A DNA stretch of 29,462 nucleotides from an uncultured Oscillibacter sp. GTDB taxonomy: Bacteria; Bacillota; Clostridia; Oscillospirales; Oscillospiraceae. The stretch is from positions 1 to 29,462 of the forward strand of contig NZ_UQXD01000031.1 in assembly GCF_900544955.1 (NCBI RefSeq), in the 5' to 3' direction. The position numbers and the translations under genes are program-made. This document shows positions 22,318 to 29,247 of this stretch, in pieces; the first letter of the stretch is position 1; the number at the start of each line of letters is the position of its first letter. A model generated the notes under the pieces. It was given only the letters and a program-made list of their open reading frames with translations. It did not search any database and had not been told where the DNA came from.

Positions 22318-22770
22318 ATGCTGAACAAGATCATCCTCATGGGCCGTCTGACCCGTGACCCCGAGCTGCGCCGCACGGGAAGCGGCACCGCCGTCACGTC
22401 GTTCTCCCTGGCCGTGGACCGGGACTTCAAGTCCCAAAGCGGCGAGAAGGAGACCGATTTTATCGACATCGTGGCCTGGCGGGCAACCGCGGAATTCGTC
22501 AGCAAGTACTTCACCAAGGGCCGCATGGCCGTGGTGGAGGGCCGGCTGCAAATCCGCGACTGGACGGATAAGGACGGCGGCAAGCGCAGAAGCGCCGAGG
22601 TCGTGGCCGACAACGTCTACTTCGGGGATTCCAAGCGCGACGGCGCCGCCGGCGATTACGGCGCGCCCCCTGCTTACGGTACGCCCGCTCCCAGCCGCGC
22701 CGCGGCGCCCCTGGGCGGTCAGTCCGACTTCGCCGAAATCGGCGAGGAAGACGGCGAACTGCCGTTTTGA
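22318..22770 (+). CDS. ssb: Single-stranded DNA-binding protein
   Basis: The 150-aa protein has an OB fold at about 1-105 (MLNKIILMGRLTRDPELR, DFIDIVAWRATAEFVSKYF, GRMAVVEGRLQIRDWTDKDG). A Gly/Pro/Ala-rich flexible linker follows, then an acidic tip EEDGELPF, the variant of DDDIPF that recruits repair and replication partners. It lies between rpsF and rpsR in the standard Firmicutes order, 13 bases after rpsF. Confidence 0.96.
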   Translation: MLNKIILMGRLTRDPELRRTGSGTAVTSFSLAVDRDFKSQSGEKETDFIDIVAWRATAEFVSKYFTKGRMAVVEGRLQIRDWTDKDGGKRRSAEVVADNVYFGDSKRDGAAGDYGAPPAYGTPAPSRAAAPLGGQSDFAEIGEEDGELPF

Positions 22771-22794
22771 TTTTGATAAAGGAGGAACCATTTC

Positions 22795-23046
22795 ATGGCT
22801 TTTGATCGTGAAGCTCGTCCCGCCCGTCCCATGCGCGGCAAGCGCCGGAAGGTCTGCCAGTTCTGCGCGGAGAAGTGCGAGAGCATTGATTACAAGGACG
22901 CCGCCAAGCTGCGTCGTTTTGTCTCTGAGCGTTCCAAGATTCTGCCCCGCAGAACCACCGGCACCTGCGCCATGCATCAGCGTCAGCTGACGGAGGCCAT
23001 CAAGCGTGCCCGTCAGATCGCTCTGCTGCCCTACGTCACCGACTGA
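22795..23046 (+). CDS. rpsR: 30S ribosomal protein S18, zinc-binding type
   Basis: The 83-aa basic protein has the family core LRRFVSERSKILPRRTTGTC and the end IKRARQIALLPYVTD. CQFCAEKC (21-28), with Cys and His further on (GTCAMHQ), gives the C+ zinc form of S18. ATG 22795 has AAAGGAGG upstream. It is the last gene of the operon, 24 bases after ssb. Confidence 0.97.
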   Translation: MAFDREARPARPMRGKRRKVCQFCAEKCESIDYKDAAKLRRFVSERSKILPRRTTGTCAMHQRQLTEAIKRARQIALLPYVTD

Positions 23047-23066
23047 CCTGGGCCCAACAGCCGATG

Positions 23067-23098
23067 AAAACAGCCTGTCCGGTAGGACAGGCTGTTTT
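23067..23098 (+). terminator. Intrinsic terminator of rpsF-ssb-rpsR
   Basis: A perfect 14-bp stem (23067-23080 and 23085-23098, loop GGTA) whose right arm runs into T7. Confidence 0.92.
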
Positions 23099-23104
23099 TT
23101 TGTG

Positions 23105-23239
23105 CTGTCGAAGACGCGCCGCAGGCATTTGTCCGGGAGAGCTGCGGCCCATGGTGCGCACGCGCTGCGCGCCTTCGGCCACAGCCCGCCCGGCCCCTCG
23201 CCGCCCCGGCGGCGAAATGCTGGGCGGCTTCTTCGACAG
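23105..23239. repeat. 135-bp element bounded by an imperfect inverted repeat
   Basis: CTGTCGAAGA (23105-23114) and TCTTCGACAG (23230-23239) are exact inverted copies, and the match extends inward to GGCATTT (23124-23130) against AAATGC (23215-23220) with mismatches between. The interior is GC-rich and contains further short dyads. No gene is visible. It may be a short MITE-like element or a structured RNA. Confidence 0.5.
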
Positions 23240-23258
23240 GCTGTTTTTGCGTCCGTCA

Positions 23259-23348
23259 GTCCGCCCCCGGCGCGTATGCGCCGCCGCGTGGGCACCCGTC
23301 GATGCACGCTCGCAAGCCGTCGGTCCGCCTCCCGGCGCGTGTGCGCCG
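23259..23348. repeat. Two direct repeats, each containing a hairpin
   Basis: Copies at 23259-23283 and 23323-23348 begin GTCCGCC and contain CCCGGCGCG...GCGCCG, with one insertion and a few changes, 64 bases apart. Both include GGCGC/GCGCC stems. They lie in the 317-bp gap between rpsR and the ABC permease stop at 23364. The second copy is near enough to act as a terminator hairpin for that operon, but no U-tract follows. Confidence 0.5.
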
Positions 23349-23363
23349 GAGGGCGGGATTGCT

Positions 23364-24560
23364 TTAGTCGTACCGCAGGGCGTCGATGGGGTTCAGCCCC
23401 GCCGCCTTCTTGGCGGGGAGGTAGCCGAACACCACGCCGATGCCGGTGGAGACGCCGAAGGCCACGGCCACCGCCGCCGCGCTGGGGCTGACGGTGAGAT
23501 TGGTCCCCAGGATGTTGGTGATGACCGCCGTGGCCACGGTGGACAGCCCGTAGCCCAGGAGGATGCCCAGCACGCCCCCCAGGGCGGAGGTGGTGGCGGC
23601 CTCGATGACGAACTGGCGCATGATGGCGCCCTCCTTGGCCCCCAGGGCCTTGCGGATGCCGATCTCCCTGGTCCGCTCGGTGACGGACACCAGCATGATG
23701 TTCATGATGCCGATGCCGCCCACCACCAGGCTGATGGCGGCGATGGCCGCCAGAATGTAGATAATCATGTTCACCATGGAGTTCATGGTGTCCAGCATCT
23801 CCGACATGCTGATGACGGTGTAGGCGTTGTCGTCCTCAAAGATGTCGTAGAGGGCCGTTTCCACCACGGCCTTGGCCTGGGACACCTGGTCCTTGTCCTG
23901 GACGGTGAGGGTGAAGCTGTTGATGGTGCCGGTGTAGCTCATGCGGGCGGCGGTGGAGTAGGGGACGAACACGCAGTCGTCGGTGCCGCCCTCCTCCAGC
24001 TCCGTGGTCTCCGCCGCCATGACGCCCACGATTTTGAAGGTGCTGTTGCCGACCTTCAGGGTCTGGCCCAGGGCGCTGCCGCCGAAATAGGCCATGTTCA
24101 GATACTCCCCCACCACGCAGACCTTCTTCCGGTCCGCGATGTCCGTGTACTGGATGCCCCGGCCCTGGGCCACGGTGTAGCCCTTGATGGAGAAGTAGTC
24201 CTCGCTGACGCCGGTGATGCTGCTGGAGGAGAGGGTGTCGCTGCCGATTTTCAGGGCGTAGGACATGGTGACGGTGGGTGAGAGCTGCTTGAGATACTCC
24301 GGGTGGTCCTCCACCATCTGGTACATGTCGTCCTCGTCCACGCTGCGGGAGGAGCCCCGGCCCATGACCATCACGGTCAGGGAATCGGTGCCCATGTCGG
24401 AAAAGCTGTCCTCAATGTAGCCCTGCATCCCGTTGCCCAGACCCACGATGACGATGACGGCGCACACGCCGATGATGATGCCCAGCATGGTGAGAAAGGT
24501 CCGCAGCTTGCTGCTGAGGATGTTTTTGACGGCCAGCTGAAAGGTTTCGAGAAGGCTCAA
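23364..24560 (-). CDS. ABC transporter permease, MacB/FtsX type
   Basis: The 398-aa protein has one membrane helix near the N-terminus (FLTMLGIIIGVCAVIVIVGL, about 22-41). A large extracellular MacB_PCD domain follows at about 45-240, then three C-terminal helices of the FtsX fold (about 275-390, including ERTREIGIRKALGAK between the first two). It has the length and layout of MacB-like permeases that export peptides, lipids or drugs by a mechanotransmission mechanism. The start is TTG at 24560: its TTGA overlaps the ATPase stop by 4 bases, so translation is coupled. ORF ends at 23364 beside a hairpin-rich gap. Confidence 0.9.
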   Translation of the reverse strand: MSLLETFQLAVKNILSSKLRTFLTMLGIIIGVCAVIVIVGLGNGMQGYIEDSFSDMGTDSLTVMVMGRGSSRSVDEDDMYQMVEDHPEYLKQLSPTVTMSYALKIGSDTLSSSSITGVSEDYFSIKGYTVAQGRGIQYTDIADRKKVCVVGEYLNMAYFGGSALGQTLKVGNSTFKIVGVMAAETTELEEGGTDDCVFVPYSTAARMSYTGTINSFTLTVQDKDQVSQAKAVVETALYDIFEDDNAYTVISMSEMLDTMNSMVNMIIYILAAIAAISLVVGGIGIMNIMLVSVTERTREIGIRKALGAKEGAIMRQFVIEAATTSALGGVLGILLGYGLSTVATAVITNILGTNLTVSPSAAAVAVAFGVSTGIGVVFGYLPAKKAAGLNPIDALRYD

Positions 24561-25297
24561 GAGGCCGCGCCCCCCTTCCCCGCCATCTGGGGCGTGACCA
24601 CGGCCTCCGGTGCACGGGCGTCCCCGTCGTAGACCACCCGGCCGTCCTCCAGCCGGATGATCCGCTGGGCCTGGACGGCGATGGAGTTGTCGTGGGTGAT
24701 GAGGACCACGGTGTTGCCCGCGTCGTGGAGCTTTTGCAGCATGGTCAGCACCTCCCGGCCGGTGTGGGAGTCCAGGGCGCCGGTGGGCTCGTCGGCCAGG
24801 AGCACCGCCGGCTCCCCCACCAGGGCCCGGGCGATGGACACCCGCTGCTGCTGCCCGCCGGAGAGCTGGGCGGGCTTGTGGCGGAGCTTGTCGCCAAGAC
24901 CCACCAGCTCCAAAGCGATTTTCGCCCGGTCGCGGCGCTCCGCCCGGGGCACCCCGGCGTACATCAGGGGCACCTCCACATTTTCCAGCAGCGTCAGCTT
25001 GGGCAGCAGGTTGTACTGCTGGAAGATGAAGCCCAGCATTTTGTTGCGGATGTCCGCCAGCTCGTTCTTGTTCATTTGCCCCACATCCTGGCCCCCCAGC
25101 AGGTATTTGCCGGAGGAGGGGACGTCCAGGCAGCCGATGATGTTCATGCAGGTGGATTTGCCGGAGCCCGACTGGCCCACGATGGCCACGAACTCCCCCG
25201 CCTGGACCTGGAGGGAGATGTGGTCCGCCGCCCGGATGACGGCGTCCCCCATCCGGTAGGTCTTGCAGACGTCCTGAAACTCAATCAGCGCGGCCAT
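24557..25297 (-). CDS. ABC transporter ATP-binding protein, MacB/LolD type
   Basis: The 246-aa ATPase has Walker A GQSGSGKST (41-49), Q-loop GFIFQQYNLLPKL near 92-104, signature LSGGQQQR near 147, Walker B VLLADEPTGALD near 168, and the switch His in ITHD. It energises the permease encoded next. ATG 25297 shares one base with the adaptor stop (TGATG) and has GGAGGTGGG upstream. The three genes are therefore adaptor, ATPase, permease in one operon, as in other Gram-positive MacB-like systems. The long open frame upstream of this start is a shadow of the adaptor gene. Confidence 0.93.
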   Translation of the reverse strand: MAALIEFQDVCKTYRMGDAVIRAADHISLQVQAGEFVAIVGQSGSGKSTCMNIIGCLDVPSSGKYLLGGQDVGQMNKNELADIRNKMLGFIFQQYNLLPKLTLLENVEVPLMYAGVPRAERRDRAKIALELVGLGDKLRHKPAQLSGGQQQRVSIARALVGEPAVLLADEPTGALDSHTGREVLTMLQKLHDAGNTVVLITHDNSIAVQAQRIIRLEDGRVVYDGDARAPEAVVTPQMAGKGGAAS

Positions 25298-26991
25298 CAG
25301 AACCCACCTCCGGGGCCTCCGCCGCCAGGCATGCCGCCGCCTCCGCCGCCGGGGCCGCCGGAGATGGCCACCGCGCCGCCGGGGACGGCCATGGCCTCCA
25401 TCATCATGTTGGTGCCGGAGGAGCTGGTCTGGATGTAGGCCACGGTGTCTCCCTCCTGCAAACCGGAGAGGACCTGGATATAGCTCTCGTCGCTGACGCC
25501 GGTCTCCACCGCCACGTAGACGTAGCCCTCCGGGGCCTCCTGGTCCAGGGCGTTGGCGGCGCTGGGAGAGGTGCTGGTGACGAGCACGGTGCCGCCCCGG
25601 TTCACGGCGCCGGCGGGAATGGCCAGGACGCCGGACTCCTGTTCCAGGACGATCTCCGCGTCCACGTTCATGCCCGGCAGCAGGCCGTCGGCCTCGTCGA
25701 TGCGGACAGTGACGGGGTAGGTGGTGATGCCGCCGGAGGTGGTGCCCGCCACGGACACCTTGGTGACCGTGCCGGTGTAGGTCCGGCCCGCCACGGCGTC
25801 TGCGGTGATCTGCACCGTCTGGCCCACCGCCACGTCGCCGATGTCCAGCTCGTCGATGTTCATGGTCATCTCCAGATAGCTCAGGTCGTAGATGGTGCAC
25901 AGCGTGCCGGTGGAGCCGCCCTCGATCTTGTCGCCGGCCTTGGCGCTCTTGGTCACCACGGTGCCGGAGATGGGGGCGGTCACCTGGTAGTCGTCCAGCT
26001 TCTCCTGGGCGTTCTGGAGGGAGGTCTGGGCGTTGCTGAGGCTGAGCTGGGCGTTTTCGATCTGGTCGTCCACGCCGTCGCCGGTGAGGGTGCAGATCCG
26101 GTCGCCGCTGGAGATGGCGTCGCCCGCCAGCCAGTTCAGGCCCGACACCTTGCCGGAGGCCTGGGCGGTGACGGTGGAGGCCTGGCTCATCTCAATGGAG
26201 GCGCTGCCGTAGCTGGAGTAGCTGCCGATGACGGCGCTGGCGGTGTAGCCGGAGGTCACTAGGCCGGGGTTCGTGGCCTTCACCCGGACGGAGGTGAGCA
26301 TCTTGCCGGTGTCGGAGGCGGTGGCGCCGCTGGAGACCGCCGTCACGGTGCCGGTGAGGGTGCCGGCCAGGCCGTTGATAAAGATGGTGGCGGTCTGCCC
26401 CACGTAGAAATCGCTGTTGTCGGCGTAGGTGAAGAGGAAGTTGAAGTAGAGGTTGTTGTCCCCCACGATGCGCAGCAGCTCCGTCCCGGCGCTGACGCTG
26501 TCGCCGTTTTTCACGTACACCTCGCTGACGGTGCCGGTTATGTCCGCCGATGGGTACTTGGCCTTCACCGCGCTGTTATAGGACTTCTGGGCCTGGGCGT
26601 AGGCGTTCTGGGCCTGGGTCTGGCTGGAGGAGGCGTCGGAGGCGTCCATGGTGTAGAGCAGGGCGCCCTTTTCCACCAGATCCCCCTCCTCAAAGGTGTC
26701 GCTGAGAATCTCGCCGGACACCAGGGTGGAGACGGTGTAGGAGTCCGCGGGCTGGAGGGTGCCGCTGGAGCTGAGGGAGCGGGTGATGTCCCGCTTCTCC
26801 GCGGGGGCCTCCTGGTAGAGGGTGGCGGCGGAGGCCTGGGGGCCTCCCGTGCCCTGGAGGCTCAGGGCGGCGGTGGCCACCACCGCCGCGGCCACCGCCA
26901 GGGCGATCCACCGCTTTTTCAGATTCCGCCCCCGGAACCACCGTTTTTTCGGGGGAGTCCCCCGCGCTTCGTTCTGTACGACTTCTTCCAT
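25297..26991 (-). CDS. Membrane-fusion (HlyD/RND-type) adaptor with two tandem adaptor modules
   Basis: The 564-aa protein has a basic cytoplasmic N-terminus, one membrane anchor (about 28-44), then two successive adaptor units. Unit 1 has a lipoyl half SGEILSDTFEEGDLVEKGAL, a short Gln/Ala coiled coil (SSSQTQAQNAYAQAQ), the second half GTVSEVYVKNGDSVSAGTEL, and a beta-barrel. Unit 2 has GKVSGLNWLAGDAISSGD, a coiled coil (QIENAQLSLSNAQTSLQNAQ), ITGT-like APISGTVVTKSAKAGDKIEG, and a barrel. The end is a membrane-proximal domain and a Gly/Pro/Met tail. This is nearly twice the ~350-400 aa of many adaptors. It links the MacB-like exporter to the cell wall side. Start ATG 26991 has AAGGAA about 13 bases upstream, a weak fit, but no other start is available. 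Confidence 0.88.
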   Translation of the reverse strand: MEEVVQNEARGTPPKKRWFRGRNLKKRWIALAVAAAVVATAALSLQGTGGPQASAATLYQEAPAEKRDITRSLSSSGTLQPADSYTVSTLVSGEILSDTFEEGDLVEKGALLYTMDASDASSSQTQAQNAYAQAQKSYNSAVKAKYPSADITGTVSEVYVKNGDSVSAGTELLRIVGDNNLYFNFLFTYADNSDFYVGQTATIFINGLAGTLTGTVTAVSSGATASDTGKMLTSVRVKATNPGLVTSGYTASAVIGSYSSYGSASIEMSQASTVTAQASGKVSGLNWLAGDAISSGDRICTLTGDGVDDQIENAQLSLSNAQTSLQNAQEKLDDYQVTAPISGTVVTKSAKAGDKIEGGSTGTLCTIYDLSYLEMTMNIDELDIGDVAVGQTVQITADAVAGRTYTGTVTKVSVAGTTSGGITTYPVTVRIDEADGLLPGMNVDAEIVLEQESGVLAIPAGAVNRGGTVLVTSTSPSAANALDQEAPEGYVYVAVETGVSDESYIQVLSGLQEGDTVAYIQTSSSGTNMMMEAMAVPGGAVAISGGPGGGGGGMPGGGGPGGGF

Positions 26992-27027
26992 ATCGTCTGC
27001 CGTTCCTTTCCTATGGTCTGTGGAGCC

Positions 27028-27060
27028 AGCATACGGGAGGAAGTTAAAACCAACCTGAAA
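27028..27060 (-). promoter_or_regulatory. Promoter and putative response-regulator site of the MacB-like operon
   Basis: Minus strand TATGCT (27033-27028) is the -10. There is no good -35. Instead, two 11-base half-sites, TTTCAGGTTGG (27060-27050) and TTTTAACTTCC (27049-27039), stand in direct register and end 5 bases before the -10. Adjacent 11-bp direct repeats in place of the -35 are typical of OmpR/PhoB-class activators. Confidence 0.4.
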
Positions 27061-27122
27061 GGACCGCCAAAAAATTTGTAAAGTTTTTGGTAAAAGCGCA
27101 GAAAGTTCCGGAAGTGCAGAAA

Positions 27123-27151
27123 ACCGCCCGGCCGCAGCGCGGCCGGGCGGT
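27123..27151 (-). terminator. Intrinsic terminator of thiD-thiT-tenA
   Basis: A perfect 13-bp stem (27123-27135 and 27139-27151, 3-base loop) is followed on the minus strand by TTTTCTG, 16 bases after the tenA stop at 27168. Confidence 0.85.
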
Positions 27152-27167
27152 GCGCCGCCGGGAGGGG

Positions 27168-27848
27168 TCAGGTTGCCGGTGCCAGGTCCGTCCGGGGCTG
27201 GGCGCTCATCTCCCAGAAGCGGTATTCGTGGAGGGAGCAGCTGCGGAAAATCTCCCGGCACCGGGCCTCCCGCTCCGGCGTCAGACCGGCGCAGGCCCGC
27301 TCCGTAAAGGCGGCCCAGGTTTTGCAGATGCTGTCGTAGCGTCCGCCGGCGTAGTCGCTGACAAACGGGCGGTAGGGGGTTTCCAGCACGCCGGGGTGCA
27401 GCCGCAGCATCTCGCCGAAGATCCAGCCGTAGCTCAGCATACACGGCAGGCACGCCATCATGCACTCGGCGGCGCCCTGGCCGTCCCGGGCGGCGGCGAG
27501 CATGTAGTCCACGTAGGCCCGGTTTTCCGGCCGCAGGGGCAGGGACTGAATGGCTTCGTCCCGCAGGCCGTAGCGCTTTAAGTAGTACCGCCGGGTGGAG
27601 TCCTCCGCCTCGTTGACGAAGGCCAGCAGGGAGTAGTAGGTGCGGATCTCCTCCATGTTCCGGGCGTGCAGCATTCCCCAGGCGAAGACCTTGGCGTACT
27701 CCCGCAGGTAGAGGCTGTCGTCCACAATGTAGCCCATAAAGCGGTCCTCCGGCAGCGTGCCGTCGGCCACGCCCTGGAGAAACGGCGTCCCCAGGCAGCT
27801 GCGCCAGATGGGCAGGCTCTGCTGGATGCAGGTGTCCAGAAAGCTCAC
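27168..27848 (-). CDS. tenA: TenA-family aminopyrimidine aminohydrolase (thiaminase II)
   Basis: The 226-aa all-helical enzyme hydrolyses aminopyrimidines from broken-down thiamine to HMP. Catalytic residues known from Bacillus TenA line up: Asp44 and Tyr47 in VDDSLYLREY, Cys136 and Tyr140 in LPCMLSY (same 4-residue spacing as Cys135/Tyr139), and a C-terminal Glu in HEYRFWEM (Glu208). It is therefore a complete TenA_C type. GTG 27848 overlaps the upstream ThiT-like stop as GTGA. It works with ThiD, which phosphorylates the product. Confidence 0.93.
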   Translation of the reverse strand: MSFLDTCIQQSLPIWRSCLGTPFLQGVADGTLPEDRFMGYIVDDSLYLREYAKVFAWGMLHARNMEEIRTYYSLLAFVNEAEDSTRRYYLKRYGLRDEAIQSLPLRPENRAYVDYMLAAARDGQGAAECMMACLPCMLSYGWIFGEMLRLHPGVLETPYRPFVSDYAGGRYDSICKTWAAFTERACAGLTPEREARCREIFRSCSLHEYRFWEMSAQPRTDLAPAT

Positions 27849-28453
27849 AGTGCCCCTCCTTTCGCGGCTCTGCGCAGTGTTCCCAGGGGCAGGGCCAGCA
27901 GAATCAGCAGCGTGAGGGCGCCCTCCGGCACCTTGGAGGAGAGGTGGTAGGTCAGGCTGTAGCCCCAGGCGCCCCAGCCGTCCCAGGCGTTTTGGGAGAA
28001 GAAGACCACGCCGCTGAGAACCTGGCCGGTGAAGCGCAGGAGGATGGCCAGCAGGGAGCCGCACAGCACTTTTTTCCGGCTGTCGCCGCCGAAGATGCCG
28101 GCGTAGCCCAGGCAGGAGAAGCTCACCAGGTGCTCCACGAAAATCTGGGCCCAGTGGACCGGCTGCCAGACGGGAATCAGCACCATGGCCAGAATGCCGC
28201 ACACCCAGCCGGAGACAAAGGCCAGCCGGTGGTCGTACACCAGGGCCAGCAGCATCAGCGGGAGCCAGGACCCGCAGGTGATGGTGGAGCCGGTGGGCAG
28301 GGGGATGAGGATGGAGGAGAGCACCAGCGTCAGTCCGCAGGCGAGCCCTCCCATGCACAGGGCCTTGGTATTCAGCCGCAGTCCCCGGCACAGGTACAGC
28401 GTGGCGGCCAGGTAGAGCGCGGTGAATACGGCGGCGATGAGGAGAGAGATCAT
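27845..28453 (-). CDS. ThiT-like ECF transporter S component (thiamine or pyrimidine precursor)
   Basis: The 202-aa protein has six membrane helices. The first carries AxxxA (Ala8-Ala12, Ala12-Ala16), which S components use to bind EcfT. VHWAQIFVEHLVSF (99-112) and SGVVFFSQNAWDGWGAW resemble ThiT (YuaJ). Using residue spacing, Lactococcus ThiT pocket residues map as Glu84 to Glu107, His125 to Gln144, Trp133 to Phe152, Tyr146 to Tyr165 and Asn151 to His170. Glu and Tyr are kept; three others differ. A ligand other than thiamine, for example an aminopyrimidine, is a reasonable inference because it lies between thiD and tenA with ATGA and GTGA overlaps. No EcfA/EcfT genes are here; shared ones are expected elsewhere. 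Confidence 0.75.
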   Translation of the reverse strand: MISLLIAAVFTALYLAATLYLCRGLRLNTKALCMGGLACGLTLVLSSILIPLPTGSTITCGSWLPLMLLALVYDHRLAFVSGWVCGILAMVLIPVWQPVHWAQIFVEHLVSFSCLGYAGIFGGDSRKKVLCGSLLAILLRFTGQVLSGVVFFSQNAWDGWGAWGYSLTYHLSSKVPEGALTLLILLALPLGTLRRAAKGGAL

Positions 28454-29247
28454 CCCACGAAATCTCCCTTCAGATCAAACATGTGGTCCATGGGGCCGGG
28501 CCCCCGGCCCAGATCCAGCATGGCCCCCAGGGCGCCGGAGATGTAGGCCTTGGCCCGCTCCACGGCGGTGTCCAGGTCCATGCCCTTGGCCAGGTTGGAG
28601 GCGATGGCGCTGGAGAGGGTGCAGCCGGTGCCGTGGGTGTTGGGGTTTTGGATGCGCCTGCCGTGGAACCACCTGCCCGCGCCGCCGCGCCACAGCAGGT
28701 CGTCGGCGTCGCTGATCTGGTGGCCGCCCTTGCACAAAACGGCGCAGCCGTACCGCTCGCCGATGGCCCGGGCGGCGGCCTCCATGCCGGCGGCGTCGGT
28801 GATGGGCAGGCCGGAGAGCAGCTCCGCCTCCGGGATGTTGGGGGTGAGGACGGTGGCCAGGGGCAGAAGGCACTCCTTCAGCGCCTCCACCGCGTCCTCG
28901 GAGATCAGCCGGTCCCCGGAGGTGGCCACCATCACCGGGTCCACCACCAGATTCCCCGCGCCGTACTGCCGCAGCTTCCGGGCGATGGTCTCGATGAGGG
29001 CGGTGCTGGCGACCATGCCGGTTTTCACCGCGTCGGGAAAGATGTCGGTGAACACGCAGTCCAGCTGCTCCTCCAGAAATTCCGGAGTACACTCCACGAT
29101 GCTCTTCACGCCGGTTGTGTTCTGGGCCACCAGGGCCGTGACCGCGCAGGTGGCGAAGACGCCGTTTGCCGTCATGGTCTTGATATCGGCCTGAATACCG
29201 GCGCCTCCACTGGGATCGGTTCCCGCAATGGTCAATGCTGTTTTCAT
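28450..29247 (-). CDS. thiD: Hydroxymethylpyrimidine/phosphomethylpyrimidine kinase
   Basis: The 265-aa ribokinase-family enzyme phosphorylates HMP and then HMP-phosphate. Landmarks are TIAGTDPSGGAGIQADIKTM (about 6-25), DPVMVATSGDRLI (about 105-117), LTPNIPEAELLSG and the late NTHGTGCTLSSAIAS with the catalytic GTGC motif. ATG 29247 has GAGGAGC 7 bases upstream. It opens the thiD-thiT-like-tenA operon, ending with ATGA overlap into the transporter gene. No TPP riboswitch is recognisable upstream. Confidence 0.96.
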   Translation of the reverse strand: MKTALTIAGTDPSGGAGIQADIKTMTANGVFATCAVTALVAQNTTGVKSIVECTPEFLEEQLDCVFTDIFPDAVKTGMVASTALIETIARKLRQYGAGNLVVDPVMVATSGDRLISEDAVEALKECLLPLATVLTPNIPEAELLSGLPITDAAGMEAAARAIGERYGCAVLCKGGHQISDADDLLWRGGAGRWFHGRRIQNPNTHGTGCTLSSAIASNLAKGMDLDTAVERAKAYISGALGAMLDLGRGPGPMDHMFDLKGDFVG

